64,000 bases of DNA. Origin: Ceratorhiza oryzae-sativae (taxonomy: Eukaryota; Basidiomycota; Agaricomycetes; Cantharellales; Ceratobasidiaceae). Position numbers and translations under genes: made by a program. Each line of letters opens with the position of its first letter. Within the stretch, counting starts at the first letter, position 1. Positions 36,640 to 51,511 of this stretch are shown in pieces. A model generated the notes under the pieces. The model ran no database searches, was not told where the DNA came from, and was given only the letters and a program-made list of their open reading frames with translations. The stretch is taken from positions 930,001-994,000 of the forward strand of contig JARWMV010000238.1 of NCBI GenBank assembly GCA_030998015.1, written 5' to 3'.

Positions 36640-38251
36640 GGTTACTGACTGGAGAAGTCGCCGACCACGATGTACTTGTGATCGATTGATGGAAACCCCA
36701 TTACAGCTTCATCCGTAACTTATTTTGGACTTCGCATATATCGCTCTCTCTGTTTCTCACATCTGCATTACTCTTAATCTAAGTATGGCGAAGCACCCAA
36801 AGCACACGCTGGTTGTACTACAACCAGCCAATCCATGGGCGACTGTAAAAGCATGTCCACGCAAATACGATCGATGCCCACTAAGGTGACACTGTTTGTT
36901 CCATTTACAGCTTCAAGCTTCAAGTACGCGTGCGTCTATTCAGCCGAGACTTTGGGCAAAACGATAACCCAAATCGTAGTACATGATTCCAGCATTAGCA
37001 ACTGCTTAACCCAAAAGTCAAATTCACACATGAATCAGGTTCTCACGCTTGCTCAGTATCACGGTGGAAGTCTCATAGTAGAATTGGTTGAGACTGAATA
37101 TGTATGTAAACGTTCATACCATATGAAATAATCAAATCTCCAAATTTCCAAAGTCTCCACTTAGGTATTACAGCCGCACTCAGTATTTTCCCGCTCGGGC
37201 GGCGGAACCCTGAGATGGAAAAAAATATGTCTGAGTGAGCGATAGGCCGTGGGCGTGGATGAGTATTAAAAAAGACAGTTGAGAATTTTTGGCAGTTAGA
37301 GGGGTATACGCAAGGTATTGAAAACCGATAGGATTCAGGACTGTGCACACGGCCACATATTCAGGACACATCCGTAGTCACCCATTAGTGCAATGTACGT
37401 TTGTGCACGGAAACGAAGTAATGAATGGAGCACAGCGAATTGTAGTAGCTATATGCGCAGTTGTATAAACCACCCATCTCTCCGTGTCGGTCCCACAGTG
37501 TTGCCCTAAGCTCAGTGAAATGATGCTGTGCCTGTCAGAATCGTAACCAAATGTAGCGTCACAAGCCGGCGTGGTTATGGTTGAATTCCTAGGCTGTAGC
37601 GTCACAACATGCATGGTATAGTTAGGCCTTGGCCAATGTGACACGCCCAGTCGAAAATAGCAAGGGATCTGTTCTAAAATATGAATAACTTATTTAGCCT
37701 TGATCTTGATCCTCTCTACCTTCAAGTCTGCCCTCATCCGCAATTGCATTCTCAGCAAGGGATCACAAATATCACAGAGGTGATGGGTAGATTGTGTCTT
37801 AGTCGTCGTAACCAGAGGCAGGCGAATTCCAGCGTAAATAAAAATTGAAACCGGAGATGTAGACTCAGTTCCAGGCGCATATAGGACATGATAAGGTGTG
37901 GCCAACCTATCCATAAGTCACGTCACAAAACCATGGCGTGGTTAAGAGAATACCTATATTTTTGTTGCCCCGTGCAAGCGCCATGGGCTCACAATTATGA
38001 CAGGTACAGTACGCCAGGTGCCCTGTAGAACATTCAAAGCAGTTCGATCCTTTCTGCTTGCTCTCCGACGATTTGTGACCGGCGTATAACGGCGCAGTGA
38101 GCGCCAATGGATGTATGATGAGTTTTGTGTGTGCTCATGCGGCATATATAACCGGTTCGAACATAAACACGATAAGCGATTTAACATTCAGCCACCACTT
38201 CATGAGGCCGTTAAAGGGCTACAGTTTGGTATCAAGCGAATATCACGGAGC
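36640..38251. other. Poorly coding region with possible small genes
   Basis: Two loci might be real but could not be resolved. On the plus strand, 36785-36878 starts with ATG (MAKHPKHTLVVLQPANPWAT) and could splice onward over a very short intron. On the minus strand, 37690-38107 holds two frames: one Cys-rich (NCFECSTGHLAYCTCHNC), the next ending in a Lys-rich tail (RADLKVERIKIKAK); the obvious splice between them is one base out of phase and no ATG is in frame upstream. Nothing here matches a family I know. Confidence 0.35.
37690..38107 (-). CDS. Possible small Cys-rich protein, gene model unresolved
   Basis: The upstream frame contains KQKGSNCFECSTGHLAYCTC, a closely spaced Cys/His cluster that could bind zinc, then PMALARGNKNI. 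The downstream frame continues YHVLYAPGTESTSP and ends with a stop at 37690. A GTATTC donor at about 37955 and an AG acceptor near 37916 would join them, but one base out of phase. No start codon was found; the reading may begin in an exon upstream of 38107. Composition is protein-like, which is the only support. Confidence 0.25.
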
Positions 38252-39238
38252 TCACGGAGGCACTGCTTCAACTGGCACATCTTCAAACTGCTCCTGAACC
38301 GAAACTGGTTCCCATCCTACATTTGTTCTCCGTTCCACAGACGCAAAATAACTAGTGGGGATAATACCTGAATCATTCCCAGGGCTCAAGATTACTCCAT
38401 TTGCGGATGTATAAAACGCGATCCCAGATTCCATCGCGGATTTGACGTCAATGAAGATCAGCACTTGAGAGCTATTGCGCATTCCTAGCCAACTATAAGT
38501 TCACGACAAAAAATAAGTGCATAGCTTACCACTTATAATGCCTGGATCTCCCGGCCGTCCAGTTGCCAAATGAATGTGGTTCCTTTTCATCCGACTTAGC
38601 CCTTGGGTTCCTAAAATTCACTCACTAGTTATTGAAGCACAAAGGAAACACGCTAACTTATACTATTCCAAGCCTCGATTGTAGTGCCATGCACACAAGT
38701 TATTGAAGTAGGATCCGTGAGCGGTTTGAGATCGAGATCATCCACCTAGAAATTAATTAATCGCAATGGCAGCTCTGAACACGCCCAAAACTTCATGGGT
38801 AAATACTAACCTTGATTGTGTGTCCTTGATTTGCCCTAACCCAGAGCGTGGCGGTCGTTTGCGGAACTTGGTCCCCAACGACAGGCACGATTGGTTCATC
38901 TGGTGATGCCATCTGCGCTCCGAGCTGATAGCGCTGCTTCTTATCGGCATTGACGATCTTCAACAGTCCAGGCAGGTCAAGCTGCTTGAGCTTGGGTCGA
39001 GTCAACTGTTTATTGTGATTTCAGCCTCTATTTATCGAAAGATGGATAGAGGTAAGCCCACAAGGTCCGCGACTCGTACATAGCCGTCTGGTCGAATGTG
39101 CAGCCCTTCTTTGGTTGCTCCATGGCGAAGGATGTAGGAAAGCGTTTTGGACATGCGAACCTCGATCGGTTCACCCCGTTGATCAGGTCCTCCATTGGAT
39201 CGCGGTGGCTTGGCACCGCTGGATCGAGAAGACATCAT
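38252..39238 (-). CDS. TPT1: tRNA 2'-phosphotransferase TPT1/KptA
   Basis: The start at 39238 (MMSSRSSGAKPP) leads to SKTLSYILRHGATKEGL (the invariant S/LxxxLRH(G/K) motif), RPDGYVRVADLL, LKQLDLPGLLKIVNADKKQRY, then after an intron LWVRANQGHTIK (RAxQGHS-type NAD-binding block), CVHGTTIEAWNSI (HGT), GLSRMKRNHIHLA (catalytic Arg and HIH), and SSQVLIFIDVKSAMESGIAFY, VILSPGNDSGIIP. Together these are the complete set of Tpt1 active-site motifs. The enzyme transfers the splice-junction 2'-phosphate of ligated tRNA to NAD. A linker of about 30 residues between KKQRYQL and LWVRANQ is longer than in bacterial KptA. Six exons; the C-terminal tail ends in a Val/Pro/Glu-rich stretch. Confidence 0.9.
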
Positions 39239-39365
39239 AGAGTAACGGGTAAATGTAATGTCCCGTAAGCAAGTTGCACGAGGGCAAGCGGATAAGCATG
39301 AACCGGTTTGAGCAGCGCTTATGGAAGGGCCCCACTGATGTAGATCGTAACATTAACATAACAAA

Positions 39366-40751
39366 TCACGTGGACTGGTTAACATTGCGTTTGCCAAGTA
39401 CCGTACCCGAGGGCTTGGCTGGTTCTCCATCAGCCATCGTCAAGCAACTAGCCGACTCCCCTTGGTGTCGTATGACGCGACGGGCTGGAAAATGGGAGGA
39501 TTTTCCTCAGGGTCTGAGTTTGCCGGCATCACAGCCAAGTCAAATACACGTATATGACCATCAGACGAAGCGGTAGACATCAGAGTTGTCTTGTACGCAT
39601 CCTGTCCAACCAAAGGAATGTCGAGAGTGTCTAGCGCTTTTACCCTGAAACAGATTATGAGACTCTGTGCCTATTTCATGGAATTCACGTAATTATACCG
39701 GTTCGTGTGCCCTTCAAATTTGGCTATTATCCGCGATGGAGATTGTGGATCGCCCAATAGATAGGCAGTTACCAGTTTATCTTCCGCCGCAACAAGTAAA
39801 ATGTCCCGGTCTGGAGTGGTGGGATGCTTCCAGTATTTGATGCCGTGAATGCGCGAAGGATGAGCAAGCCTATCCAACAGCGACATATCCTGTCCAGATA
39901 AAATACATCACTGAACGGCCCGTCGTCGGGGAATACAAAACAACATACGGTTTTATATATTTCCAGTGTCGACTCCGATTGGATGACGAAGGTGGTTCCA
40001 CCAAGCGACCAACGAACCGATTCTCCCTCTGGGTGCCGATCAGAATTGAGATAAACCTGAATATTAAGGCACATACACACCTTTACCGAGCTTGGTACTG
40101 GCCGCACCTTTGCCTCGCATCATATCCCACATCCGCAGCGTGCGATCCTTGCCGACGCTTAGGGCAAGTTTGCCTGATGGGTGCATTGCGACATCGTTGA
40201 CCTTGCCCTTGTGACCCCTCAGAGTCCGGAGCAGAACCCAGTCTCTTGAACTGAAGAGATTAAGCGTGCCATCCTCAGACGCTGATAACAAATGGGACCT
40301 CGAGGGAAAGGAGAGGTGTGTGATGGAACCTGGACTGGATGAGTAGAGGGATTTGGCAACGGGGAGATGATTTACCCTGATGTTGCACGAGACCCCCGAT
40401 TTCCTTTCGTCGTCTCAAGTCCCAGACCTTGATGATCTCGTCCGTGCTCCCGGTTGCAAGCCATTTTCCACCGCGGGGTGAGGCAGCAACAGCTTTCACG
40501 CAAGCGACATGGGCAGGGAAGATGAATACGGGTTTTAGGGCCACGGAGGCTGGGTGAGGGGGGACACTCCCAATGTCGATGCGACCTTCCAGGCCGTAGA
40601 GTAGCTTCTCGTAGGTGCCGACAACGATTTTAAACGTCAGAGGGGTCGAAGTAGGGGGGGCCAAGGAGGCAGCCTTGGGCAAATCAGCCTGTGAGGTGCC
40701 GGGGTCGGATTGTCTGTGCTCAGACACAGAGATCTTGGCACGTTTTGTCAT
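39366..40751 (-). CDS. MAK11: MAK11/PAK1IP1-like WD40 ribosome biogenesis factor
   Basis: Starts at 40751 (MTKRAKISVSEHRQ). Blocks: FKIVVGTYEKLLYGLEG, FPAHVACVKAVAASP, KWLATGSTDEIIKVWDLRRRKEIGGLVQH, SHLLSASEDGTLNLFSSRDW, RTLRGHKGKVNDVAMHPSGKLALSVGKDRTLRMWD, LLVAAEDKLVTAYL, STASSDGHIRVFDL. This is the WD40 propeller of Mak11/PAK1IP1, which acts in 60S subunit maturation. The frame stops at 39440-39442, just after YDTKGSRLVA. If the TT run there (39442-39443) is one base short, the reading continues LTMADGEPAKPSG...GKRN to a stop at 39366, as family members do. It lies head to tail with TPT1, 127 bp apart; a CACGTG box sits 48 bp upstream of the start. Confidence 0.88.
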
Positions 40752-41386
40752 GGTGGGTGGTGGGGCGCTTGATGGAGAAATTTGGCAAGCGCCGGGAGCA
40801 CGTGTGGAATGTCGTGGAGAGTCTTATTCGCCACCCCCCTGGATGCACCTGGGCATGCAGATCGCCCGGCGACAGCAGCATGTGATGCCATGTGATGGAC
40901 CGGGCCTAATTCGTCACCGCAATGGGCAGCCCCAACGGCGAATTTGGTCGTGTGCTGGGCACGCTGATAACAAGGGCTTGGCGTTGCTGGACCCCCCGGG
41001 CTCGCCGGCTCGCCAGCGTCCGTCCGTGGCAATGGCACACCCTGGACCCGGCGCTGCCAGCCCTGATCTGGTATCTGTCCAGAGCATCCGCCTAACTCCG
41101 GTCGATTTCTTATCGTGTGCTAAGCGTGATGGACAGGCCAGGCACCAACAGCTACGAAGCGTTATCATGTGCTCGCCTACCTATCACATGGAGTTCGTGC
41201 TGTGATAGGGCGCCCAGCCTTGCGCCATCGCGTGCTCGACGCTTCCGAAGTATCCACCCCCCTGCGGTCGCCAAGAATGGCCGTTCAGCCTTTTATGCGG
41301 CTCAGCCTGGTCACGCTGGTGCACCTTCCCACCCCCCCCTCTTCGCAACACCTGCAGCCGTTCCCCTGCTGTTCAGGTGTCCCGTC
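40752..41386. promoter_or_regulatory. Divergent promoter region of MAK11 and the permease
   Basis: About 635 bp between starts at 40751 (minus) and 41387 (plus). CACGTG is at 40799-40804. The open frames present are GC-driven and overlap on both strands. The last 150 bases are pyrimidine-rich (CCACCCCCCC), as in many fungal 5' leaders. Confidence 0.45.
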
Positions 41387-43672
41387 ATGTCGCACAACGA
41401 AAAGGACTACTATGCGGAGGACAAGGCTGGCTCTTTGGAGAAGGGCCAAGACCACACAGCCTACACCGCTCCAGTCCACCAGAGCGACCCAAGATATCAT
41501 TTCGACCCCCATGATCTTGGTAGGCGTGCACATCTGTTGTACCTTGTCCAACGCCCTGATGAACGGCAACAGACCAGGTCCAGCGTCGCCTGAAACAACG
41601 TCATGTGCAGATGATTGCCATCGCGGGCACCATCGGAACTGGTCTGTTTTTGGGTTCTGGAAAGGCCTTGGCTCGCGCCGGGCCCGCTGGTGCGCTCTTG
41701 GCGTACATGCACGTAAGTCAGGCGCTCGCTGGACGAGGTCGAGTGTTGACAAGTACGTGCTACAGGTCGGCTCTGTCGCATACTCTTCACTATGTGCTGT
41801 TGGAGAAATGACATGTTTCGCTCCAATCTCTGGCTCCTTCCCCCACTTTGCGGCCCGATGGGTTGACCCGGCTCTTGGCTTTGCCGTTGGCTGGAATTAC
41901 TTCTATGTACGCCACTTTATCTCCCGGCTTCGTTGCTTAGTCTGATGCTCAACCCACTTCAGACGCAATGCATCACGGTCCCGGTTGAAGTTACGGCTGC
42001 TCAAATTATCCTCACGTTCTGGGACTCTAGCGTGAGTTGACCGCTGCTAAAAGCTAGTCGCGCAAACTGATAACAGCGTTATAGCACACCCGCGGTATCG
42101 CTTATACAGCGATTATTATTGTATTGATGTGCTCAATCAACATGTTCGGTGTGCGGTACTTTGGCGAATCCGAGTTCTTCTTTGCCATCATCAAACGTCC
42201 GTATCTGTTCATAGTCTGACTTGCATTTCCGCTAAACCTTGTTACACAGTCTCACTGATTACGGGTCTTATTATTGTCGGGTTGGTTATCGACCTCGGCG
42301 GAGGACCTGACCACGATCGGCGTGGGTTCCGCTACTGGAAGAACCCCGGCGCATTCAACACATGTCAGCATGTTTTCATTATAGCTTGTCCAAAATACTC
42401 ACATAATCCCTCAGATCTCGTCGATTCCCCGGTCTCAACCGGTCGATTCCTTGCGATACTCGGCGTGCTTGTCCAGGCTGCTTTCTCCTTCCAGGGAATG
42501 GAGCTCGTTGCGATGTAAGTATGAACGGCTCTTCTAAAGGTTACCATATTGATTTGGTTCTAGTGCTGCCTCCGAAACTGAAAATCCACGTCGCAACATT
42601 GCCAAGGCTGTTCGTAGGGTATTCTACCGTATCCTGGTCTTCTATATCTTGGGTATCTTGATTACCGGAATGATTGTTCCGCACAACAGTCCCGACTTGC
42701 TTCAGGATACAGGAACCAGTGCGCAATCTCCTGTAAGCACCTTGGTCAGTTCTCATACGGCTAGGATGCTCACCCACGCCCCAGTATGTTATTGCGATCA
42801 ACCTTGCCGGGATCAAGGCCCTGCCACACATCATCAACGCATGTGTCTTTACATCTGCCTTTTCTGCAGGAAACTCGTTCCTTTTCACTGCCTCGCGTAT
42901 CCTGTATGGACTGGCCGTTCGTGGCCAGGCTCCTCGCATTTTTGCCAAGTGCACCAAGGCCGGGCTACCTATTGTTTCGGTCGGATTCTGCGTGCGTTAC
43001 AATCCGATCTTGTAATGACATTCACTAATCCTTTTGCCTCAGTCGCTCTTTTCACTTCTTTCATTCATGAATGTTAGCACTGATGGCGCTACAGTGTTCA
43101 ACTGGCTGGTGAACTTGACCACGATTGGAGGCTTCTTTACGTATGTTTGGGTGTAACAACTCTCTTCAACGACTTACTCATGATGGTTGTAGCTGGTGTG
43201 CAATCAACCTAACGTTCATCCGCTTCTACCAAGGCTTGAAGGCCAAGGTAAGAATAGCTATTCAAATCTGTGTTGCGACAAACTGACCGTCTGCCCAGGC
43301 ATCGATCGTACTCAGTTCATTTACTATTCCGGCTTACAACCCTACCTATCCTATTGGGGCGTCTTTTGGACTGCGCTCTTCATCATAATCAATGGCTTTG
43401 CCGTTTTCTTCGATTTCAACGCATCTGATTTCTTAACATGCTGTGAGTCTGCCCACTTCCGTCACTGAACTAGGCTCATTTCAATTCTCGCAGACATCAA
43501 TATCCCCATCTTCTTTGGTTTGTACGCCGGCTGGAAGATTTGGAAGAAGACGAAATTCTGGAAGCCCCAAGATATGGACTTTGTCACCGGTATTCCTTCT
43601 ATAGCAGAAACCGAGTCTCCCGAAGTTCCGCCAAAGAACTTAGGCGAGAAGATTGCGAATGTACTTTTCTAG
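41387..43672 (+). CDS. Amino-acid permease (APC superfamily, YAT family)
   Basis: Starts [20 protein letters not shown] and is broken by about a dozen introns. Hallmarks in order: [20 protein letters not shown] and [16 protein letters not shown] (first transmembrane segment and substrate loop of the YAT family), [145 protein letters not shown]. The cytosolic tail ends near [12 protein letters not shown]. About twelve membrane helices are predicted. These permeases bring amino acids across the plasma membrane in symport with protons; the substrate cannot be told from sequence. All pieces are in frame when spliced, with no sign of damage. Confidence 0.9.
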
Positions 43673-44675
43673 GAGATATCGTTTGACGGAATCCGTCTTG
43701 GTTGTGTATTTTTTATCCACCACTTCTGCCTTGAGATATTAATAAACCGAATTGCTTTTCAACTATTGGTTCGACTGTAAACCGGCTGCACAGCAGCTGT
43801 CAACATTGCCCACGAAAAGCCAATGTAGTTGGATAGGTTTCAGCCTGTCTCAATCTTATCGATTGTTGAGAGCACTTTTTGGTATTAAATACCAAAATTC
43901 CATGGATGTGTGCATAAATGATAGTGACATAGTTATTTGGGAGAGAGGCCGCGACGTCGGTCAGTTGTCTCGATTTACCAGTGGTTTCCAGGAATCTCAG
44001 ACAAACTATTGGATCAGCCTGATGTATGAGGTCGTGGCGGATGTGTGGTGTGTTTTTGTACATTCCATAAGAATACATACACTTGGCTAGGCAACAGAGA
44101 TTTCGGATTCGCCAGTTGGTTACAAACAGGGCAACCAGCGTGAACGTACTCTTGATATTCGGGGCCGGCTTTCGATCCTTTCCAACCATTAGCGCAATAG
44201 TACTTCAGAGTGCCGCAAATGCACTAGACATGATTGTAATTTTCAAATGGTTTGGTGATTCCGCGATTTAGCGTTTTAACTATTGTCCGGAGGGAGTGGC
44301 CTTACAGAGGCAAGGTTGCAACTAGCCCAGAGTTCGCTCTGGGTCAGTCTCTTGATAGAGTAGTGAAGGATAAGCTCCATTTTTTCTAGAGACGTGGCTG
44401 AAATATGCTGGAAACGTCACTGGTGATTGGAAGTAAAAATTTGGACAGATAACTGTGTCGCAACGTCTGATACGAAGACGCACATGTTTGGCTCACCGCT
44501 AGCAATATGACTGCTTTGGGGGGCTATCCGCGGAAGAGCTGCACGTGATCGTCATAAGAGCTTGCGCGTCCCGAGAACATTCGCGGGGCGTCTCTTAGCA
44601 TCCACATCCGCCTACGTGGTCTCACTATAAGAACCGGCCCAAATCGCGTATCCTACAACCTTCCACGACCAAGCC
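43673..44675. other. Intergenic region and CDC48 promoter
   Basis: A roughly 1-kb stretch after the permease stop. Frames of 60-130 codons occur on both strands without family resemblance. Toward CDC48 there is a CACGTG at 44542-44547 and an ACTATAAG TATA-like site around 44622-44629, some 50 bp before the start codon. Nothing else was recognised. Confidence 0.5.
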
Positions 44676-47530
<2,855 letters not shown>

Positions 47531-47726
47531 TACTCCGTAGTTATACAATGTTCTGAATATACATCTTTATGTCTTCTGGAGCCCATCTTCACGTGATTAC
47601 TACCGGTCACAGTAATTGCCCTTACTTGACGTCAGCGAACGAGAGAGAAACCCTTCAAAATTGAACTATCAGAGCGAGCCGGTTGTAAAACTGCTATCAC
47701 CAATCGTGCCTAACATAGGATTGACC

Positions 47727-49458
47727 ATGGCCAGCACAACAGCTACCTCTTCAAGCCACTTGGCCAAAATACGGTGAGTGGCATTGAGCAACCGGTCTGT
47801 ATACATCTTTCTTTCCTCATGATGAATAGGTGGGCGCCCCTGCATGTTCCTCGAGCCCGCCGGCTCCAGACTGCAGCGGTCTGTATTTGGGCACTACTCA
47901 TGCCGCTTTGTGTCGCTGCTTTTTTTATTTGCTGGTAAGCTTGGACGAGGCCCCAGTGTGTTATGGACGGACCAACTCATGGTGTCTAGTTCCTTGCCGA
48001 TACTATGGCCGCTATTGATTCCATACTTGATCTGGGCTTTTGCATTTGACGAGAGCCCAGCAAAGGGCGGACGGCCGAGCCGATGGTTTCGCCAGTCCAG
48101 AATATGGAAATACTTTGCCGAGTATTACCCTGCTAGGTGAACCCAATTCGTTCTGTTGTCGACCAGCCTATTTATATCGTTTTATATAATAGGATTGTGA
48201 AGGTGTGTTAAATTGACTCCGCATAGGCGGTGTGTCATCAACTAGTTCGACAGGAAACCAATTTACCACCAAACCGACCATATTTATTCGGTTATCACCC
48301 TCATGGTATCATCGGGATGTAAGTGCACTTGAACCAGGATTGTAATGCTCGTCAATTGATGGAATGTAGGGGAGCTTTTGCCACGTTTGCAACAGATAGT
48401 AAGTTTCTGATGCAGGATTCATATAGAGAACTGGTTTGGCGCTAACAAGCAGCAGGCACTGGTTTCTCGAGACACTTCCCTGGTATCCGTCCGCACCTCC
48501 TCACCCTAACTTCCAACTTTCATGTTCCATTCTATCGGGATATTTTGTTGCACTTAGGAATATGCTCTGTCAGCAAGCGGTCCTGTGCCAACATCCTAGG
48601 ACAAGGTCCAGGATCCGCGATATGTAAGTCGGGCTCACTTTTTCCTGTGCCATCTGAACTGACCGCCTGCAAGGTATAGTCATCGGTGGCGCAGCTGAAA
48701 GTTTGAGCGCGCACCCAGGAACTGCGGACTTGACATTAAAGCGACGTCTTGGGTGCGTGGGTTTGCTGAGAGAATCAATCGGCAGGATTTGATGATTATT
48801 TAGGTTTGTCAAAATCGCGATACAACATGGGTAAGTTATGGTGGGCGATATGAGGCCTTTGTTTAAGCTTAAATGGATAGCGCGGATCTGGTCCCAGTGT
48901 TCTCGTTTGGTGAAAATGACGTAAGCGTTTGAGACAGTTATCAGCCTGTGCTCACCCGCAGCATGAATAGATATACGAACAACTCTCAAACGAGAAGGGG
49001 ACTACAGTGTACAAGCTGCAGAAGAAATTCCAATCGGCGTTTGGTTTCACCCTTCCTCTATTCCATGGAAGGGGCATATTGAATTGTAAGCTCTTGCCCC
49101 TTCAATTGCGCACATTGATCGTGCTCCATTCTAACAACTTCCTCCAAGACAACTTTGGATTAATGCCCTATCGACGTCCGATCGTCTCGGTCGTTGGCCG
49201 ACCTATCCCGGTAAAAAAATCCACTGAGCCGTCGAAATCGGAGGTCGAGGAGACCCAGAAGCTTTACATCGAAGAATTGATGAGGTAGGTTGTAAGGCTG
49301 GATACGGAAAACATGGGATTGAGCATATATGACGTAGAATCTGGAATACATACAAGGACCTCTACGCTAGGGATCGCACGAGGTCAGTGATAATACAATC
49401 TGGCTCAATAGCTTCAAGTCTGATTGGAGCATTCAGGGAGCTAAGACTGGTAGCGTGA
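47727..49458 (+). CDS. DGA1: DGAT2-family diacylglycerol O-acyltransferase
   Basis: Starts MASTTATSSSHLAKIR, then a membrane hairpin (CIWALLMPLCVAAFFICW, then LPILWPLLIPYLIWAFAF). After that come RIWKYFAEYYPAR, PNRPYLFGYHPHGIIGM (the HPHG catalytic motif of DGAT2 with its YLFGYHPHG context), RHFPGIRPHLLTLTSNF, LHLGICSVSKRS, VIGGAAESLSAHPG (the conserved GGxxE), [25 protein letters not shown] and GLMPYRRPIVSVVGRPI, VEETQKLYIEELM and RELRLVA at the end. It makes triacylglycerol from diacylglycerol and acyl-CoA at the ER and lipid droplets. About nine introns; the final exon boundary (acceptor before 49437) was chosen because it gives the usual short C-terminus. Confidence 0.9.
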
Positions 49459-49594
49459 ACTTTTGGCTGTTAGCCACGCAGCCGTCTATCCACGTGACTG
49501 CAATCCGACCACGTGCACCTTACTTGGAAAGCGTCATTCTGCTGCTACGACTTGTACATACTTTTCTTTATCTGCTTGCCACAGTCTGAGAGCC

Positions 49595-51511
49595 ATGAAT
49601 CACGAAAATCACGGCGAAACAATCCGTCAGGCCTCTGAGGGGCAGGGTCCAATAGTGGACGAAATACAGAGCATTACTAAATCCAGCCGTTCGGCGAGTC
49701 CGCCAGGTTCGTGCGCACGCTGAGCACGCGATGTACATGGGTACTGGGCTTACCTGAAAACGTGAACGAATCAGCGCGAGAACATAATAGTGAGGAGGCT
49801 TCGTCTGTTACTGGAGAGGAGGCAATACTTGCCGCTGTAGGTAGACTGTACTGGGACTCAACCCTTGCACGCTGCCAGTGGCTGACGTGATGACTTAAAA
49901 GGTTGTAGATTCCACCAACCATCCGAATAATGAGACACCACTCCAGGCGAACACAACCTTGGTTGATGCAGTCACGGATAAGATACGCGGCGAATCGATG
50001 TCATTACCGCCCGACAGCCCGAACAAAAACCCTCAATCCTCCGGGCTAAAGGTAAGTAACATTCACGGTCGGGTGAAACACCGGCTGATAGCCTAGTTAG
50101 TCCAGTAATTCCCATTCCGGCTCGGATGGTGATTCATCGGACAAAGAACATAGCCGAAAGCGTAAGCTGTCGAGTAGGAGTAGCACCGCAAATGAAGCCG
50201 CAGTGCGTCTGCATTCCAAGCGTCCCAAGGAAAGTGATGTACCAGAAAGAGAAGAGGATTTTGAGGAATCTCCGATCATTGTTACCCAAACGAGCGTGAA
50301 CAAGCCAACTCAAGTCGTATGTAGATGTATGATTCTTGTTCCGAAGCACCTGCTGAAAGTTAAATAACAGTTTGGATTTGGATCATTTGCGTCTGCCCAA
50401 TCGCCATTCGCAGCAAATCAAAAGGTATTTCCATATAGTCATGGTTTTGTTGTACCGCTCACATCGCCTAGGATGCTTCTGTCCCCGCCTTAGGTCTTGC
50501 TCAGGGCAGCAAGGCGCATCCTCCTGCCGATTCGGAAAGGTCCAAGGCGGCTCCTGAGGTTCCTTCACCATCCGTAGCTCTTGTAAACGCACAGTCGGCT
50601 TCGTTGTCGTTGCAATCTGCCAGTGGAGGATTTACTGCGTTTGCATCAGACTCTCCTTTTAAGCGCTCATCAGTGACAATGCCGTCCTCTTCGAGCGCAG
50701 CTACGGAGCAACGCGAATCTCTTGCCGGTCCAGTGCGTCGATCCAAATCGCCAGTTGGAAAGCATCAAGCTTTTGGACAATATAGCACAGGTATTTCCCG
50801 TTTTGGGAATCTCGCTGGTCGGAAAACTCAAGAGGAATCGTCCGGTCAACAATCAACCGATGCTCTGGCTGGAAGCGGAGAAACTGTCGAATTTGAAGAC
50901 ATGCTTAAATCTAAGGGAGGGGAGGTGGTCAATGATGCAATCGTTAAACCCGAAATAGTCGAAGTTGCGCGTACGTTCATCTGCGCTCTGCGAATTTTCT
51001 TATTTTCACGATTATTGGACTAGACAACACCGGAGAGGAGGATGATCTGACCATATTTCAAACGAGGGCGAAATTGTATACCCAGGACGAAACGTTTGCG
51101 TACAAAGAACGAGGTACTGGTCTGCTAAAGGTGAATGTGCGCCGCAGTGATGGTGAAGGAGCGAGAATTGGTGAGTTAATTATGGTCGTCTGGGGATACC
51201 TAACCTGTCCTTTGGGCAGTTATGCGAGCCGAAGGGGTTTTGCGACTCATCTTGAACATGTCATTGTATCCCGGGCTCATCTGTGAGCTTGGACCGGATC
51301 CAAAGTTCATTAAAGTGGCCGAAATCACAACGCGTGAGCGGCGCCTGCATGCCATCAAGGTGAGACTGCGTGTTCAAGCCTAATTTAGTTTTCGCTCCAA
51401 ACAAATGCCTGCCAGGTCGGAAATGCTAAACTCGCCCAGGAGCTGTACGATCATCTTATGGAGAACACACCCAACGACAAGCACAGGCTGACGAAACAGC
51501 CTTCAGCTTGA
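49595..51511 (+). CDS. RanBP3/Yrb2-like Ran-binding domain protein
   Basis: Starts MNHENHGETIRQASEGQG. The first part is acidic and Ser-rich, followed by a bipartite basic stretch (RKRKLSSRSS) and FG motifs (FGFGSFASAQSPF, then FGQYSTG). The C-terminal Ran-binding domain runs EEDDLTIFQTRAKLYTQD, YKERGTGLLKVNVRR, RAEGVLRLILNMSLYPGL and RRLHAIKVGNAKLAQELYDHL, the PH-like fold that binds Ran-GTP. FG motifs plus a C-terminal Ran-binding domain and basic region are the layout of yeast Yrb2 and animal RanBP3, cofactors of CRM1/Xpo1 export. Six or more introns. The stop at 51509-51511 is the last host gene boundary before the repeat-rich end of the window. Confidence 0.85.

Noticed and set aside
44281..44420. 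Possible tRNA or structured RNA upstream of CDC48
   Set aside because: A short inverted repeat (CCCAGAG...CTCTGGG) is present, but no A/B boxes or cloverleaf could be drawn.
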